In this document: positions 41,875 through 52,448 of the stretch, in pieces
Numbering within the stretch: the stretch's first letter is position 1
Layout of the letters: each line of letters opens with the position of its first letter
Origin: Fusarium oxysporum f. sp. lycopersici 4287
Taxonomy: Eukaryota > Ascomycota > Sordariomycetes > Hypocreales > Nectriaceae
Length of the DNA stretch: 64,000 nucleotides
NCBI RefSeq assembly: GCF_000149955.1
Contig: NC_030993.1
Span: 2,906,650-2,970,649, forward strand
Reading direction: 5' to 3'
Made by a program: the position numbers and the translations under genes
Notes under the pieces: generated by a model
What the model saw: the letters and a program-made list of their open reading frames with translations, nothing else
The model's database searches: none
Told to the model about the DNA's origin: nothing

Positions 41875-43347
41875 TCAAGCTTCTCGCGAGGGTGTGGCTC
41901 GGGGGCAGACCAAAGCTTTCAGCTTGTCTTTCAACACATTCCACTTTCCTTTGTCATACTCATCCTCTCCAATATCCAAAATAACACTGATAGCGTCGTC
42001 TTTGTCAAGACCTAGAGCGACTTGGACAAACTTGCAACAAATTTCCAGCCTGTTCATAGAGTTCAATGCTGCAATGGCGATGGCTTCAGCAATATGGCTG
42101 TCTTGTGTGACACCACAGTCTCCTTGCCCCGACAAAGCTTTACACATCTCTTTGCTGTAGTGTTCCCGATATCTTTGCAGGGTTTCTGGCGAATCCTCAG
42201 TCTTTTGGTAATGGGGCCAGCCATACATCAAAGGGTCCCAGTCCCTAGTGAGCCATCCTGGATAAGCGGCGTACCCGAGGTGAGGCGGCATTGTCTGACA
42301 ATGGTCCCAGTCAATCAAACCTGTTACGTTCCCTTTTTCGTCCACAAGAACGTTCTGGGAGTCAAAATCAGGCGGGCAGAGAACAAATCGAGAATGATAA
42401 TGAAGAAGTGGTGAGTTTTCCAAGAAAACTTTGAGAAACTTGTCCTCTGCGCGATCCCACACATTGCCCGTAGGTCCAGACTCTATGCTGCACGCGAGAA
42501 GTTCATCCATTGAGAAATAGGTGCGCGTAGCTTTAGCATGCACACTGTCATCGTCATTTTCAACCCACTCAAACATTGGGCCGAGAAAGAAAGAGCCGTC
42601 TTCTGCTTGCATCAGGGAGCCCATTTTGTCGAAAGTCATGGAAGAGAATTTGGCCATGATGGCTGCGATGCTGGTCAGAATGTTGAGACGAAACTGTTCT
42701 CGCGCCTCGTCATCCATTGAGTCTTTGAACCAGACACTAGACACGGTCTCTCCGGTAACAAAGCTCATGCAGATGAAAGGTGCACTAATTTCGTTGTTGT
42801 TGGTTAGGTCCCAGCTGTACACTTCGGGCACAGGCGCTCCAGTCTGTTCTTTGATGAAACGCATTGTTGCGACTTGCGATGAAAGGGCATCTTCTGCTAC
42901 CTTTGTCATTCCATCACCCCAGCCTGTAGCGGGGATTCGAATAACGAGCTTGAAGGTTTCCAGCTGCACAATGTGGACGATGTTGTAAGACCCGGAAACT
43001 GTTTTAAGAAGCTCTGCCTTGCCTGGGAGAACATGAAGCACATCTCTGGCGATTCTGGTGGCCAGAGCGATGATGGACTCCTCGCTAATGTCAACGAGAG
43101 GGCCAAAAACATCACGATCAAGCTCTGAGCCGGCGTCTGAATCATTATCTGAACCAGCGTCTGGACCAGCATCTGAGCCGTCACCTGAGCAGATGTCCGT
43201 GAGGTCGTCTGAGTTGATTTCTGAATCAGTGTCTGTCCACTCATCCGAGTAGTAATCCTCTGGGGTCGACATATTGGCGAAGTGAGGGGAGTTGAGATTT
43301 GCAGTGTTTTTGATTGACAATGTAAGTATGGGATCACTAGAGCCCAT
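41875..43347 (-). CDS. Aminoglycoside-phosphotransferase-like kinase (fungal APH family)
   Basis: A single exon of 490 residues. Residues 25-80 are acidic and Ser/Asp-rich with repeats of the type SDAG-PDAG-SDND. The kinase-like fold follows: TVSGSYNIVHIVQL and FKLVIRIPATGWGDG (lysine-bearing N-lobe region), ICMSFVTGETV (hinge), and the C-lobe CPPDFDSQNVLVDEKGNVTG with LIDWDHCQTMPPHLG. In the usual HxDxxxxN catalytic motif the first His is Pro here (PPDFDSQN), while the catalytic Asp, the Asn and the metal-binding D of IDWD remain. Fungal members of this family are numerous and mostly uncharacterised; a small-molecule substrate is unproven. A second Met (MSTPEDYY, 25 codons in) could be the start. 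Confidence 0.8.
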   Translation of the reverse strand: MGSSDPILTLSIKNTANLNSPHFANMSTPEDYYSDEWTDTDSEINSDDLTDICSGDGSDAGPDAGSDNDSDAGSELDRDVFGPLVDISEESIIALATRIARDVLHVLPGKAELLKTVSGSYNIVHIVQLETFKLVIRIPATGWGDGMTKVAEDALSSQVATMRFIKEQTGAPVPEVYSWDLTNNNEISAPFICMSFVTGETVSSVWFKDSMDDEAREQFRLNILTSIAAIMAKFSSMTFDKMGSLMQAEDGSFFLGPMFEWVENDDDSVHAKATRTYFSMDELLACSIESGPTGNVWDRAEDKFLKVFLENSPLLHYHSRFVLCPPDFDSQNVLVDEKGNVTGLIDWDHCQTMPPHLGYAAYPGWLTRDWDPLMYGWPHYQKTEDSPETLQRYREHYSKEMCKALSGQGDCGVTQDSHIAEAIAIAALNSMNRLEICCKFVQVALGLDKDDAISVILDIGEDEYDKGKWNVLKDKLKALVCPRATPSREA

Positions 43348-44913
43348 TGAGTTGAAGCTGGCGGTTGCTGGGTCTTGAGTCTTGTATCTTGGGCCGTGGA
43401 GTTAGGTATTTATAGATCAAAGGCCATTGAATCTCTTCACACCATGTGCTGACCTGGAACAAACAACCTATAACTTTCACTAGTCGACACATGTGATATT
43501 TTAAACACTTTCTTTGTTCAACATCTTTAGCTCGAACATGGACGGACTCGAGTCCCATTGCCCAGCACAGACCCTGAACAAATGTTTGCCTCAGAGAGTT
43601 TGCAGTTAGCCTTGGCAAAGGGCGGATAGGTTGAATGGCGTTTTGAACCAACAGCCACCAGCCTAATAAAGGGATCTGCAAGTTGCCGATAATTGCAGAT
43701 TCCACCAGCTTTTACGTATCACTGCATTGGAACAGCTTTATGCAATATAGGGACCTTCAAGGGGGACCAGGCTTTCAATGCTGTTCCAATGCAGGTCTCC
43801 GTGTCAGAGAGGAGAGAACATGCATGACAATTGCAGACACAAACTTCTAGAAGAATGAACTGTAGGTTGTAATTCTCTGAACAAATTGAGAAAGACTGAT
43901 TGTTCGCCTTTCTTTGACAGGAACCGGGAAATGGCAAACCTAAGCTGCATTGTGAAGATAATGAGGTTTACGGCAACTACATATTCGAATCACGATTATC
44001 CAATGATATTTAACTGAATTAATGGGCTTATATCGTGGTTTCCTAAAGTCTCTGGGTCAATTCTTACGATTAAAATAGCAAAGCTGAGAGTCAGATGGAG
44101 CTCCCCAGACCAGTGACTCCCTAGAAACTAACTAGAGTTACTTTCTCTGAATATTCACTAGAGCTTTCTCAGCAAGCTTATGTTCTTTTGTGAAGTCTGT
44201 CTCATTTCAATTAATGTATCTCGTGAGACAAGTAAGTTGGTAGTCAGCCGCTTCACAAACTGAAACGTGAGTTCCAATAATGTGACTTCGTCTCTACGAG
44301 TTTGAACGGAGACCAACCACAATTCATATTCCATATTCTCTTCAAATTCAATATCGGCGTTCAACTTCTCAAGGCTTTAGGATCTTCTGTAACACCCTTA
44401 GAGCATTAGATCGCAGAGCCAGTATTAGAGCTTAAGTGTGCCAAATTTGGCAATCCTCTACTTATTACCTAGTACCTTAGATGACTGCGTGAAATCGACA
44501 GTGAATCACAAGCTGTGACGCAGCAAAGCGCACTGCCGGAATAAAGCTTGGATCTTTCTGGCACATATAACCAAGAGCTTCCCCTTTTTTATCTACTGGC
44601 ATCTTTTGAAATCATACTCTGCACCTCCGAGTGCACGAGATCACCCGACAGCTGGCAGCTGTTATTCTTGACACTGTCAACAGAGGCGAGCACTGCCTGA
44701 CAGTGCCTTCCCTGTTTCCTTAGAGGCCGATGTCCTTCATTCCGACCTCGTGAAAAGCGGCATCACGTGGGTCCCGCAGACGACACGAGAAGGTACGGAT
44801 GCCTTAGATCTGAACACTCAACCCACTTACCTTCTCAACACTGCACAGCTTCAGTGCAACTTCCTTTTTCTTGATCATTCGAAACAGTCTTCTTACCTAC
44901 CTTATATATCACC
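43348..44913. other. Intergenic 1.6 kb with an inverted repeat
   Basis: No intact gene is recognised. A perfect 15-bp inverted repeat lies at 43722-43736 and 43780-43794. A coding-like but very short frame on the minus strand (44158-44370; helical and charged, with MEYELWLVSVQTRRDEV) may be a gene fragment. The last 250 bases precede the DEAH helicase gene and probably hold its promoter. Confidence 0.4.
43722..43794. repeat. Perfect 15-bp inverted repeat, 43-nt loop
   Basis: CTGCATTGGAACAGC at 43722-43736 is the exact reverse complement of GCTGTTCCAATGCAG at 43780-43794. The arms could be the ends of a very small element or form a hairpin in RNA. Confidence 0.8.
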
Positions 44914-47262
44914 ATGGATCGCACTTCGTTTCGCGATACAACTGCAGAGGATGCCTTCCGTCTTGAAGACGGCGCAGCTCATCCACTTCGCGAAAATGAT
45001 CTTCATGGCAGAAGATATTTCGAGTTACTCAGTATTCGCCGAAGGCTTCCAGCCTCAGCAAAGCGCCAAGAGTTTCTCGACCTTTACCATCAACACCAGG
45101 TAGCTGCACTCTTCACATCAAGGAGGGTGGCGCTAATTCCTACAGGTGATTGTCGTGTCTGGCGAAACGGGCTCAGGCAAAACCACGCAAATACCACAGT
45201 TCATCCTGTTCGACGAGCTTGGTTCATCGAAACCTATCGTTTGTACACAGCCCCATCGACCATCTGCTATTTCAGATGCAGAGCAGGTCGCCTCTGAGCT
45301 AGATGTCAGAGTGGGTGAAGAAGTGGGATATCAGGTTCGCTTCGACAAGCGTATTTCTCGAGTCAAAACGCGCTTAAACTACATGACCGACGGAATGCTT
45401 GTGCAGTTGGTTCAGGGCAATGGTTCTTTCGGCAAATACGTAAGTGTTGTGTCGAACGCCTTTTGCCACTTGCTAACACCTCCTAAAGAGTTGTGTCATC
45501 ATTGATGAGGCCCACGAGCGCACCATCCCGACGGATCTACTTCTAGCACTATTGAAGCGTGCCTTACCACTCTTTCCTGATCTGAAAGTAGTCATCATGT
45601 CAGCCACCCCTAACGTGGATATTTTCCTGAACTACTTCGGTCAAGGCAGTCATCTCCCTCTATCCGGCCGAGAACATCCTGTCGAGATCCGTTATCTCCA
45701 AGAAGCAACCCCTGATTACGCTAGTCTAGCTCTTCATACTGCTCAACACATCCACCAGACTACTGGAGATGGTGATATTCTTGTCTTTATGCCGTCTACT
45801 ACTGAGATCGAAGATGCTTGTGGGCAATTGCGATCAGCAACCTGGGGCCTTGAAGTGTTGCCCCTTTATTCTCATTTGCCCAAAGCTGAGCAGGAAAGGG
45901 TCTTTAGACGATCGTCTCGACGTCGGTGCATTATCTCTACCAATATTGCGGAGGCCAATGTGACCGTTGATGGTGTTGTCTACATCGTTGGTATGTTGGC
46001 CATTATCAAATTATTGTTCAATTCCTACTGGAGAAACTTACATGATACTCAGATACCGGGCTGGTAATTGAATCCCGCTACAACCCCCGCGCCGGCCTTA
46101 AGACAATTTTTACCGGGCCTATCTCTAGGACAGCAGCAGAGCAGCGAGCCAGTCGCGCTGGTCGAACTAAACCAGGCGTATGCTATCGCCTTTACACGAA
46201 GGAGGATTACGATGAAATTCTTCTTCCTACAACGCCCGCTTCCATTCACACAAGCGACCTTTCTCGCTTGGTCCTACAGATTAAGGCTATGGGATTCGAT
46301 GATGTGGCTAACTTTGATTTTATCGACAAACCTGATCCTGAGGTTTTCTTACGCGCTCTCGAAGATCTTCTTGCTATGTACTGTCTTCCGTTTTCATTAT
46401 CTCGTTCTTTCTGGCACTAACTAAGAATAGGGGTTATCTTGACGATACTGGGACTATCACTCCGAAGGGCCAGATGGCTTCAAAACTTCCGGTCCACCCG
46501 GTATGGTTCAACGCTCTTGAAAAGGCCCATGAACTTGGCTGCGGTGGTGACATGATAACTATCGCCGCCATTCAAAACACACGGCATCCGATCTTTGTCC
46601 GTGGTCAGGGCCCCTGTTCCACTGCAGGTCCGGCACAGCGATTTTCCTGTTTCACTTCTGATCACATCACGCAGCTCAACGTAGTGGATGCATATATGAA
46701 GAAGGAAGATGAGGCCGAGGATCTTAGACATGAGGGGGTTTACATCGACGTACCGGGGTGGTGCTCGGACAACTCGCTTAGTATGCGCGCTCTCGAAGAG
46801 TTCAAGCGTATTCGCATGAAGCTGAGGAAGTCATTTGCCGATTTATTCAAGGATAGGCCCAAGCGATTCGGGCTCGAGTCCTCTGAATGTGATGACAATC
46901 TCCGCCAAGCGCTTGCTTGGGCCTTCAGTCATCGCGTGGCTTTCAGCGACGTTGGCAGTGGGAATGACCGCTACAGAGTTCTTCATCACAACTGGCAAGC
47001 TGGTTTATCTCCTGAAAGCAACCTTGTAGGAATCAATCACAGATGGGTGATTTATGACTCCTTCATCATGACCAACTGTCAGTTCTTGGAGACAGTCACG
47101 GCCATCGAGCCCGAGTGGCTCAGGGGATGTGAGAACTTTCAGGAGGAAAGCTGGGCGTTGAAACGTGGGGGCAAGACTGGCCCTTACAAAATGCCACTTG
47201 CAAAGGCATCGTTTGAAGAGGCTTGCGGGCCAGGCACCAACAAACAAACGGATTGGTGGTGA
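44914..47262 (+). CDS. DEAH-box RNA helicase, diverged Prp43/DHX15-like paralogue
   Basis: Exons 44914-45099, 45146-45439, 45489-45990, 46053-46377 and 46431-47262, giving 712 residues. Motif I GETGSGKTTQIPQF, II DEAHERT, III SAT, V STNIAEANVTVDGVVYIVDTG and VI QRASRAGRTKPGVCYRLYT are visible. The winged-helix/ratchet (GYLDDTGTITPKGQMASKLP) and a C-terminal OB-like domain follow. This order is that of DEAH spliceosomal and ribosomal helicases (Prp43, Prp22). Differences from the canonical family are TQPHRPSAI for TQPRR, QRASRAGR for QRAGRAGR, and TNIAEANVTVDG for the usual ETSLTIDG. The N-terminus is short (60 residues), so it is not Prp2/16/22. A lineage-specific paralogue is likely; its RNA target is unknown. 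Confidence 0.85.
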
Positions 47263-47555
47263 TCAACACGTTGAGCAGCTTTGTTGTACTAGTCATTGTG
47301 TTCACATGTATGTAGGTCAAGAAACTTAGCTATGAGTCGGCCAGATTACCGATTATTTTCGCCCTAACACTTTTGCCTGATCCACTGCCTATTTCTTAAT
47401 ACTCTCCTTGCCTTGAGCTATCGTCAAGTCCTCCTTCATATGCCATTATAAACTCTCCATCTTGTTGACAACATTGTTTCATGTACAAATCTCAGCATCT
47501 GTCAGAATACCCCCCCTTCAACCGTCACTAACATCAACATCACTCATTTTCTCCT

Positions 47556-48921
47556 TCAGTTCTTGCTATTTTTGAGCTTCTGCCACAAGTTAGGTTTCTT
47601 GAGGGTCCTTCGAGATTCAATCTTGGTGGAATCTGTTCGTACGATATGAAGGCAACCTGTCAACTCGGAAATGAAGCTCATGTGGGGAGAGTTCGATTGC
47701 TGAAACCTCTGAGCTCGCACCATCGACTTTTGAACCTACATGAGACGTTAGCTGCCGGTCTTCCAACGGCTTCAAATCAAGTGCTTGTCCTTACCTTACG
47801 GCCAAGTAGCTGCCACTCATAGAAGCGATCAAAGTCGCCCCAGCCAAGTCCAACTCCTGGAGGGCGCTTGTATGAAACAATGTGGCTGCGGCACGTCGCC
47901 GAAAGGATATTGGTGCTCATATCGGCCGGTCTGATGAATCTTTCGGAATGAGAGATGGTAGATCTCTCTTGATAATCCGGTCCAAGGACGCGGCCGGGTT
48001 GCCAATAAAGCTGGGGGAGTGGTTCGGTCATTTCTATGTCCATGCTTCCGTCCTGTGACTCCTATTTCTCAGGCCTGAAAAGAGCTACTGCCCCATCTGG
48101 AGGGATCTGTCCTTGGCTGACCGTGATTGCCAGTCCCGATATCTTGATCCCTTTGGCAAAGATGTTTGCAGTGTTAAGGAAGGGTTTGTCTGCTTCCCAG
48201 ACATCCTGCAACTTTGGGATGTGACGGTGATTCAGATGCTCCGTCTTTTTCGGTGGATAGCAGTCCGGGTACTGCACTTCGTAGTTAACACTCTGCCTGA
48301 AGGGGGCCGCTGGTGGTCGAAGGTTCTTTGCCGAGGGGTAAAAGCCAGGATGCTCGGCAGGGCGGTGATAGTGATGTGACGAGGGGCCTGGGTATTTCAG
48401 CAGGTTGTAATCTTGAAAAAACGTGTGAGGATTGAAGGTCTGAAATTTGTTCGAGAATGAAAATGGGTTCTCTTGTCGAAATGGACTATCATAAATTTCA
48501 GGGCGGTCCTGGAAGGACGAAGGCCCGTCGTGAAAGCGTGCGCGTTTCTTCAGATGATGTTAGTTAAGCCACTCTGATCATCCGCATGCTACATCTTTAG
48601 GAATGCATCGCTCGAGGAGAGACTCACAGAGTTGGTGGCCACGTGCCCTGTTCTTAGCATTCTCCCGCAGAAAATGGTGCCGTTGAGATTGTTGATCGCA
48701 TAGCTAGCATGGTCATGATGATGGAACCGAGCCCAACACCAGCCGCCATGAGACCTTTCGCCGGCTTCAGGCCAGTAAAGTGTGCATGACATGCCATGGT
48801 CCTGAAGAAAGTGTTCAAAGTCGACTGGGTTGGCATCGTAGTGGACGTTCCCAACATAGATGACAAGGCCCTGGTACTTGTCATATTCTTCCACGTCGCG
48901 AGGGCGCTTGCGTGTAGCCAT
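47556..48921 (-). CDS. RRM protein interrupted by an in-frame TAG
   Basis: Exons in coding order 48921-48628, 48547-47795 and 47735-47556 sum to 409 codons in phase, including one TAG (48064-48062). Residues 1-98 form an RRM (LVIYVGNVHYDANPVDFEHF; GGWCWARFHHHDHASYAINN). The middle is Pro/His/Tyr-rich and disordered. Beyond the TAG the frame runs on for about 89 codons in the same exon (GVGLGWGDFDRFYEWQLLGR), crosses a good GTAAGG/GTAG intron, and ends in a basic tail (KKPNLWQKLKNSKN). Either the TAG is bypassed (editing or readthrough), or a 60-nt intron 48121-48062 with a weak GTCAGC donor removes it in frame, or the gene is a young pseudogene. If the stop is used, the product is 260 residues. 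RNA target unknown. Confidence 0.65.
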
Positions 48922-49514
48922 GTCTGTAAGAATCGGTACCGACGAGGAGATTTTCAGAAAAGAGCGCTGATGTTGTTCTGGCTAAAATAGAGTCACCTCT
49001 GCTCGTGGTGAGAGAGCGTTGAGAGGGTGGTCTTTCCTCTTTGAAGATCAGACGAATTGATGCCTGCATGCCTGCCTTCCACTTACCACCGGGGCAGCAC
49101 TGCCTGCCAGACGCGGGGCTATAGAAATTTGGGCTCTCAAACCGAAAACAGGATTTCGAATTGTTCTGTTTGATCTGAGATGCCCCTATCTATATTCAAA
49201 ATGGATGCTTATGGTGGGTAATTTAGGTATCAAAGGCTGGAGGCTGCATCCAAGAACAATCAGAAAGATAATACAGAGCCTCAGACGACCTGAGTCATTC
49301 ACAGATGCTCATCCCATTCCCTTTTTTCTATATTCTATATTTACCCAAGTCTCGATTTATGGTTCCTGACTTTGATCTTATAGCTGATCTCTGCGGTTGT
49401 CGATCAAGTGACGTACAATGCATGACTAACAACCTAAGCAACCACCTCAATCCGCATCAACAACTTCACCTTTTCTAACACAACAATATTCACTTTCCAT
49501 TATTTCATCTCAGA
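48922..49514. other. Divergent promoter region
   Basis: About 590 bases lie between the RRM gene (minus) and the small gene at 49515 (plus). No gene is recognised; both promoters are expected. Confidence 0.4.
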
Positions 49515-49847
49515 ATGACAACCAGAAATCTTAATAAAACCTGGAGAGACGTCGTATTCGAGCAATACCAAGCCGATCTCGAGGCGGATTCCCCCTTTCC
49601 AATCCGTTACCTCATTTTTGTCCACCAATGGAAGAAGGATATCTTCATCAACATCCCCAACAAGATCGAAATGATGACCCTTCGCCGCGCTGTCTTGGAT
49701 TTTGCACGCTCTAGAAGTCGAGAAGAAGATCCAACTTTTGGCAATGAGCACATTTCGGTGTGGCCGCGGAAGACGTTTCGCGAACGTCAGGAAGAAGAGG
49801 CTACAAAGGAGAGCAATGAGACGAATGAGTCTGGGTTCTTGGGGTAG
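49515..49847 (+). CDS. Hypothetical protein, 110 aa
   Basis: A single open frame starting at ATG 49515 (TRNLNKTWRDVVFEQYQADL) and ending at TAG 49845. I recognise no domain. Residues 25-70 alternate hydrophobic and charged positions (RYLIFVHQWKKDIFINIPNK), and the C-terminus is Glu/Arg-rich and probably helical. It has no signal peptide. A small orphan gene is the best description; it could also be the first exon of a longer gene. Confidence 0.5.
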   Translation: MTTRNLNKTWRDVVFEQYQADLEADSPFPIRYLIFVHQWKKDIFINIPNKIEMMTLRRAVLDFARSRSREEDPTFGNEHISVWPRKTFRERQEEEATKESNETNESGFLG

Positions 49848-50086
49848 ACCAGTGCTATATTTTGTTCTTAACGGTAATGAGCGCTATCTTACTTCATTTC
49901 CACCCCAGGGCTGTGGTCCTCGAGTAATCAAATAATCGCTAGATTAGACCTGGTGCTGTGTTATCTCTGTGCCTTCTCTTGACGCTGAAACTCAAGTGGG
50001 ATTCCACCGTCAAACACCCGCTGGCTGCACATGTTCCATTGTTGTCTCCAGAAGTATTTTGTATTCATGATCCAAAGCCATATCTT

Positions 50087-50797
50087 TTAGTCAACGGTCA
50101 TCCTAGTGAATGGCCAGTTGTGCTCAATATGAACAACAATGTCCATCCATCCTCTCTCACGAAACTCAGACTCGATTCCATCGATGATACCATCCCACTT
50201 GGTCTCGTCAGAATCTTCCAAGCATCCAATGTACACGGTGATCGGGTTCTCTTCGGGCTTGGAGAATCCCCTTCTGGTGAGGGCCAGGGTGCTTAGATAG
50301 TTGCGTGTTGCATCGGAGGAGTCGAGATGGCGCTTCGCAACAGCTCGAATGTCGTCCCATGGTACATCTTCCTCGACCACGCCGATGTACACCGTCTCGT
50401 AGTTTTGCGGTGCTATCATCTCAACGTGAAGGCCACTGTGGATTGCGCTTTGGAAGTGTTTCTTCATGACATCCACGATTTGTTCGACCGTTTGCGCCCA
50501 CTTTGTCTTGCTGTCTTTCTTCCATGGTGACTTGATCAAGACAGTTGGGTTCATTCGGCGTACGACCAGCTCGATTTCAGTCTCTGGCCCTGAGATGTTG
50601 TTCTTTTGGAGGATTTTCTCAACTCGATCGAAGATCTCGCCTTGTCGATCGTGGATACTGGATGGTAGTTGCGTTCGTGAAACGTCTAGGGGCAGTCGGG
50701 GCAGAGAAGGCCAGGCGGCGCGATATCTGATGCAGATAACGGGCTGTTCAGTGTCCATCGCGATGGGCGGGTAAATTCTGGGTGCGGGATAGTCCAT
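50087..50797 (-). CDS. Hypothetical protein, 236 aa
   Basis: A single exon starting at ATG 50797 (MDYPAPRIYPPIAMDTEQPV). The body alternates beta-type segments (VICIRYRAAWPSLPRLPLDV, HVEMIAPQNYETVYIGVVEE, ITVYIGCLEDSDETKWDGII) with helices (QTVEQIVDVMKKHFQSAI). Two similar patterns ending in YIG suggest an internal duplication. I know no family for it. Its 3' end faces the 49515 gene at about 240 nt. Confidence 0.55.
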   Translation of the reverse strand: MDYPAPRIYPPIAMDTEQPVICIRYRAAWPSLPRLPLDVSRTQLPSSIHDRQGEIFDRVEKILQKNNISGPETEIELVVRRMNPTVLIKSPWKKDSKTKWAQTVEQIVDVMKKHFQSAIHSGLHVEMIAPQNYETVYIGVVEEDVPWDDIRAVAKRHLDSSDATRNYLSTLALTRRGFSKPEENPITVYIGCLEDSDETKWDGIIDGIESEFRERGWMDIVVHIEHNWPFTRMTVD

Positions 50798-51230
50798 TGA
50801 TTGATAATTGTGTGTGATGAGGAAAGTAGATCGGTCTGGGAGAAGACTTCATGTTCTTTATATACTCAAGCCAACTCTAGGCAATATCACAATTCACGTA
50901 GGTAACTTTCTCTTCAGTGACTCACGAAACTTAAACAAAACGCTTTGTTGACGCCAATGCCCTAACCTTAACATCCATAATCTATGTTACACGTGCCCAG
51001 TTACTGCTTTCCATTATCCCTCAACCTTTTTCACTCGATAATATATTCATGCGGGTTCGCAAACTTCCCAAAACGTACTCGTCTTTGGCCTAGAGATCGG
51101 AATTAAATGCACGCATATCAGACTCTCATTGCTGTCCCGAATTCCCTTTGTCCGTGCTTGTGCTTGTGTTTGTACTCAGAAGCGCCATTGGGATCATTTG
51201 GCGCGGAATATTAGGCCCAACGACGGGGTA
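50798..51230. other. Intergenic, nothing recognised
   Basis: About 430 bases hold the promoter of the 50797 gene and the 3' flank of the CFIm68-like gene. No gene is seen. Confidence 0.4.
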
Positions 51231-52448
51231 CTACTCTGGTCGTGGTCTCTTTGCTCCATGAGGGTTGCCCCAATCGCCGCCGCCCTGGTTCTGGTTGAAG
51301 CCGAAGCCGGGGTTGAAGTTGGGAGGCATTCCTTGGAACCCTGTACATGTTAGCTTGGCACTCAAAGAGCCTTATTTGTCTACTAAGAAGGATCACTCAC
51401 CAGGCATACCGTTAGGTCCCATCATGCCCATGCCCATATTTCCAGGCATCCCCATAGGCATCCCGCCCATGTTCCCACCCATGGGGTTCATACCCATCAT
51501 GCCTCCTCGACCACCTCGCATACCACCAGGGCCACCACGCATGCCCCCTCCCATCATACCTCCGCGGTTGTTAAAGCCAAAGTTACCGCCGCCGCCGCCA
51601 CCCATGGGTCCATTGTAACCACCTCCCATGTTATTGTAGCCGCCCATATTATTGTTGTTGTTGAAGTTCCGGTTGTAACCACCTTGGTTCATACCACCAC
51701 GGTTGTAGCCACCACCCCTTCCTCCTCGGAAACCACCACCAAAGTTACCGCCCATATGACCGCCGCCTCGGTCATTGTTGTATGAGCCGGATGGTGCACG
51801 GTTTTGATCCTTGCCTCTGGCAGGGGCATCTTTGGGGAGGGTTTTGAAGGGGTTGTTGGTAGTGGCCCAGTAGGTCAAGGTGAGCTTCTTCTGGGCCCCT
51901 TGGCTTTCAGCTATGATCTGTTCGATACGACGCTTAGTGGCTGTAGATGCTTGGGGCGAGTAGAACTCGATGTAAGCTTGGCTACGAATCTGTCAGTCAT
52001 CTGGGTCCCGACACTTGGAGCTAAGAAAATCGTACCCCTTGCTTTTGCCATTGACCTTGTGTTCGCTGAAGGTGATATCCTTAATCTCGTCTTCGCAGTC
52101 GGCTTCTCGCGCCCAACCTCGAATATCATCATCTGTGTTCCACCAGTTAAGTTCCGAGATCATGAGCGAAGTTGTGGCAGATTGGTCAACTGGTCGGCCA
52201 TCATCTTCCTGTTTCCTCTTTGTCCCCTGTTGAGAACCATGCGCTTGAAGATGACTTGAACTGTGGCTGTCTCCCGCATGGTGGTGGTTGTCGGCGTGGT
52301 ACTCCTCCATGTTCTGGTCACCATGGCTATCCCTTCGATCATCGCCTTGGTGATGGTCTTGGTTATTGTCATCGCCTCGGTGGTCATCTTGCTGATGGTC
52401 GTTGCTCTCATCGCCGTAGATATCGATTTCGAAATCTTCTTCAGCCAT
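51231..52448 (-). CDS. RRM and Gly/Met-rich protein, CFIm68/CPSF6-like
   Basis: Exons in coding order 52448-52036, 51981-51401 and 51340-51231, giving 367 residues. The N-terminus is acidic and His/Asp-rich (residues 10-70). One RRM spans about residues 105-185 (SLMISELNWWNTDDDIRGWA, VNGKSKGQAYIEFYSPQAST, KRRIEQIIAESQGAQKK). The C-terminal half is Gly/Asn/Met-rich with GGGRGG and NMGGYN-type repeats, and ends GAKRPRPE. RNP2 LMISELNWW with a pair of tryptophans is characteristic of the CPSF6/CFIm68 RRM. That protein pairs with CFIm25 in pre-mRNA cleavage and polyadenylation. The N-terminal RRM followed by a low-complexity tail fits, but other hnRNP-like proteins are possible. Confidence 0.8.

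Noticed and set aside
51265..51618. Pro/Met-rich plus-strand ORF of 117 aa
   Set aside because: It is the antisense of the Gly/Met-rich tail of the CFIm68-like protein.
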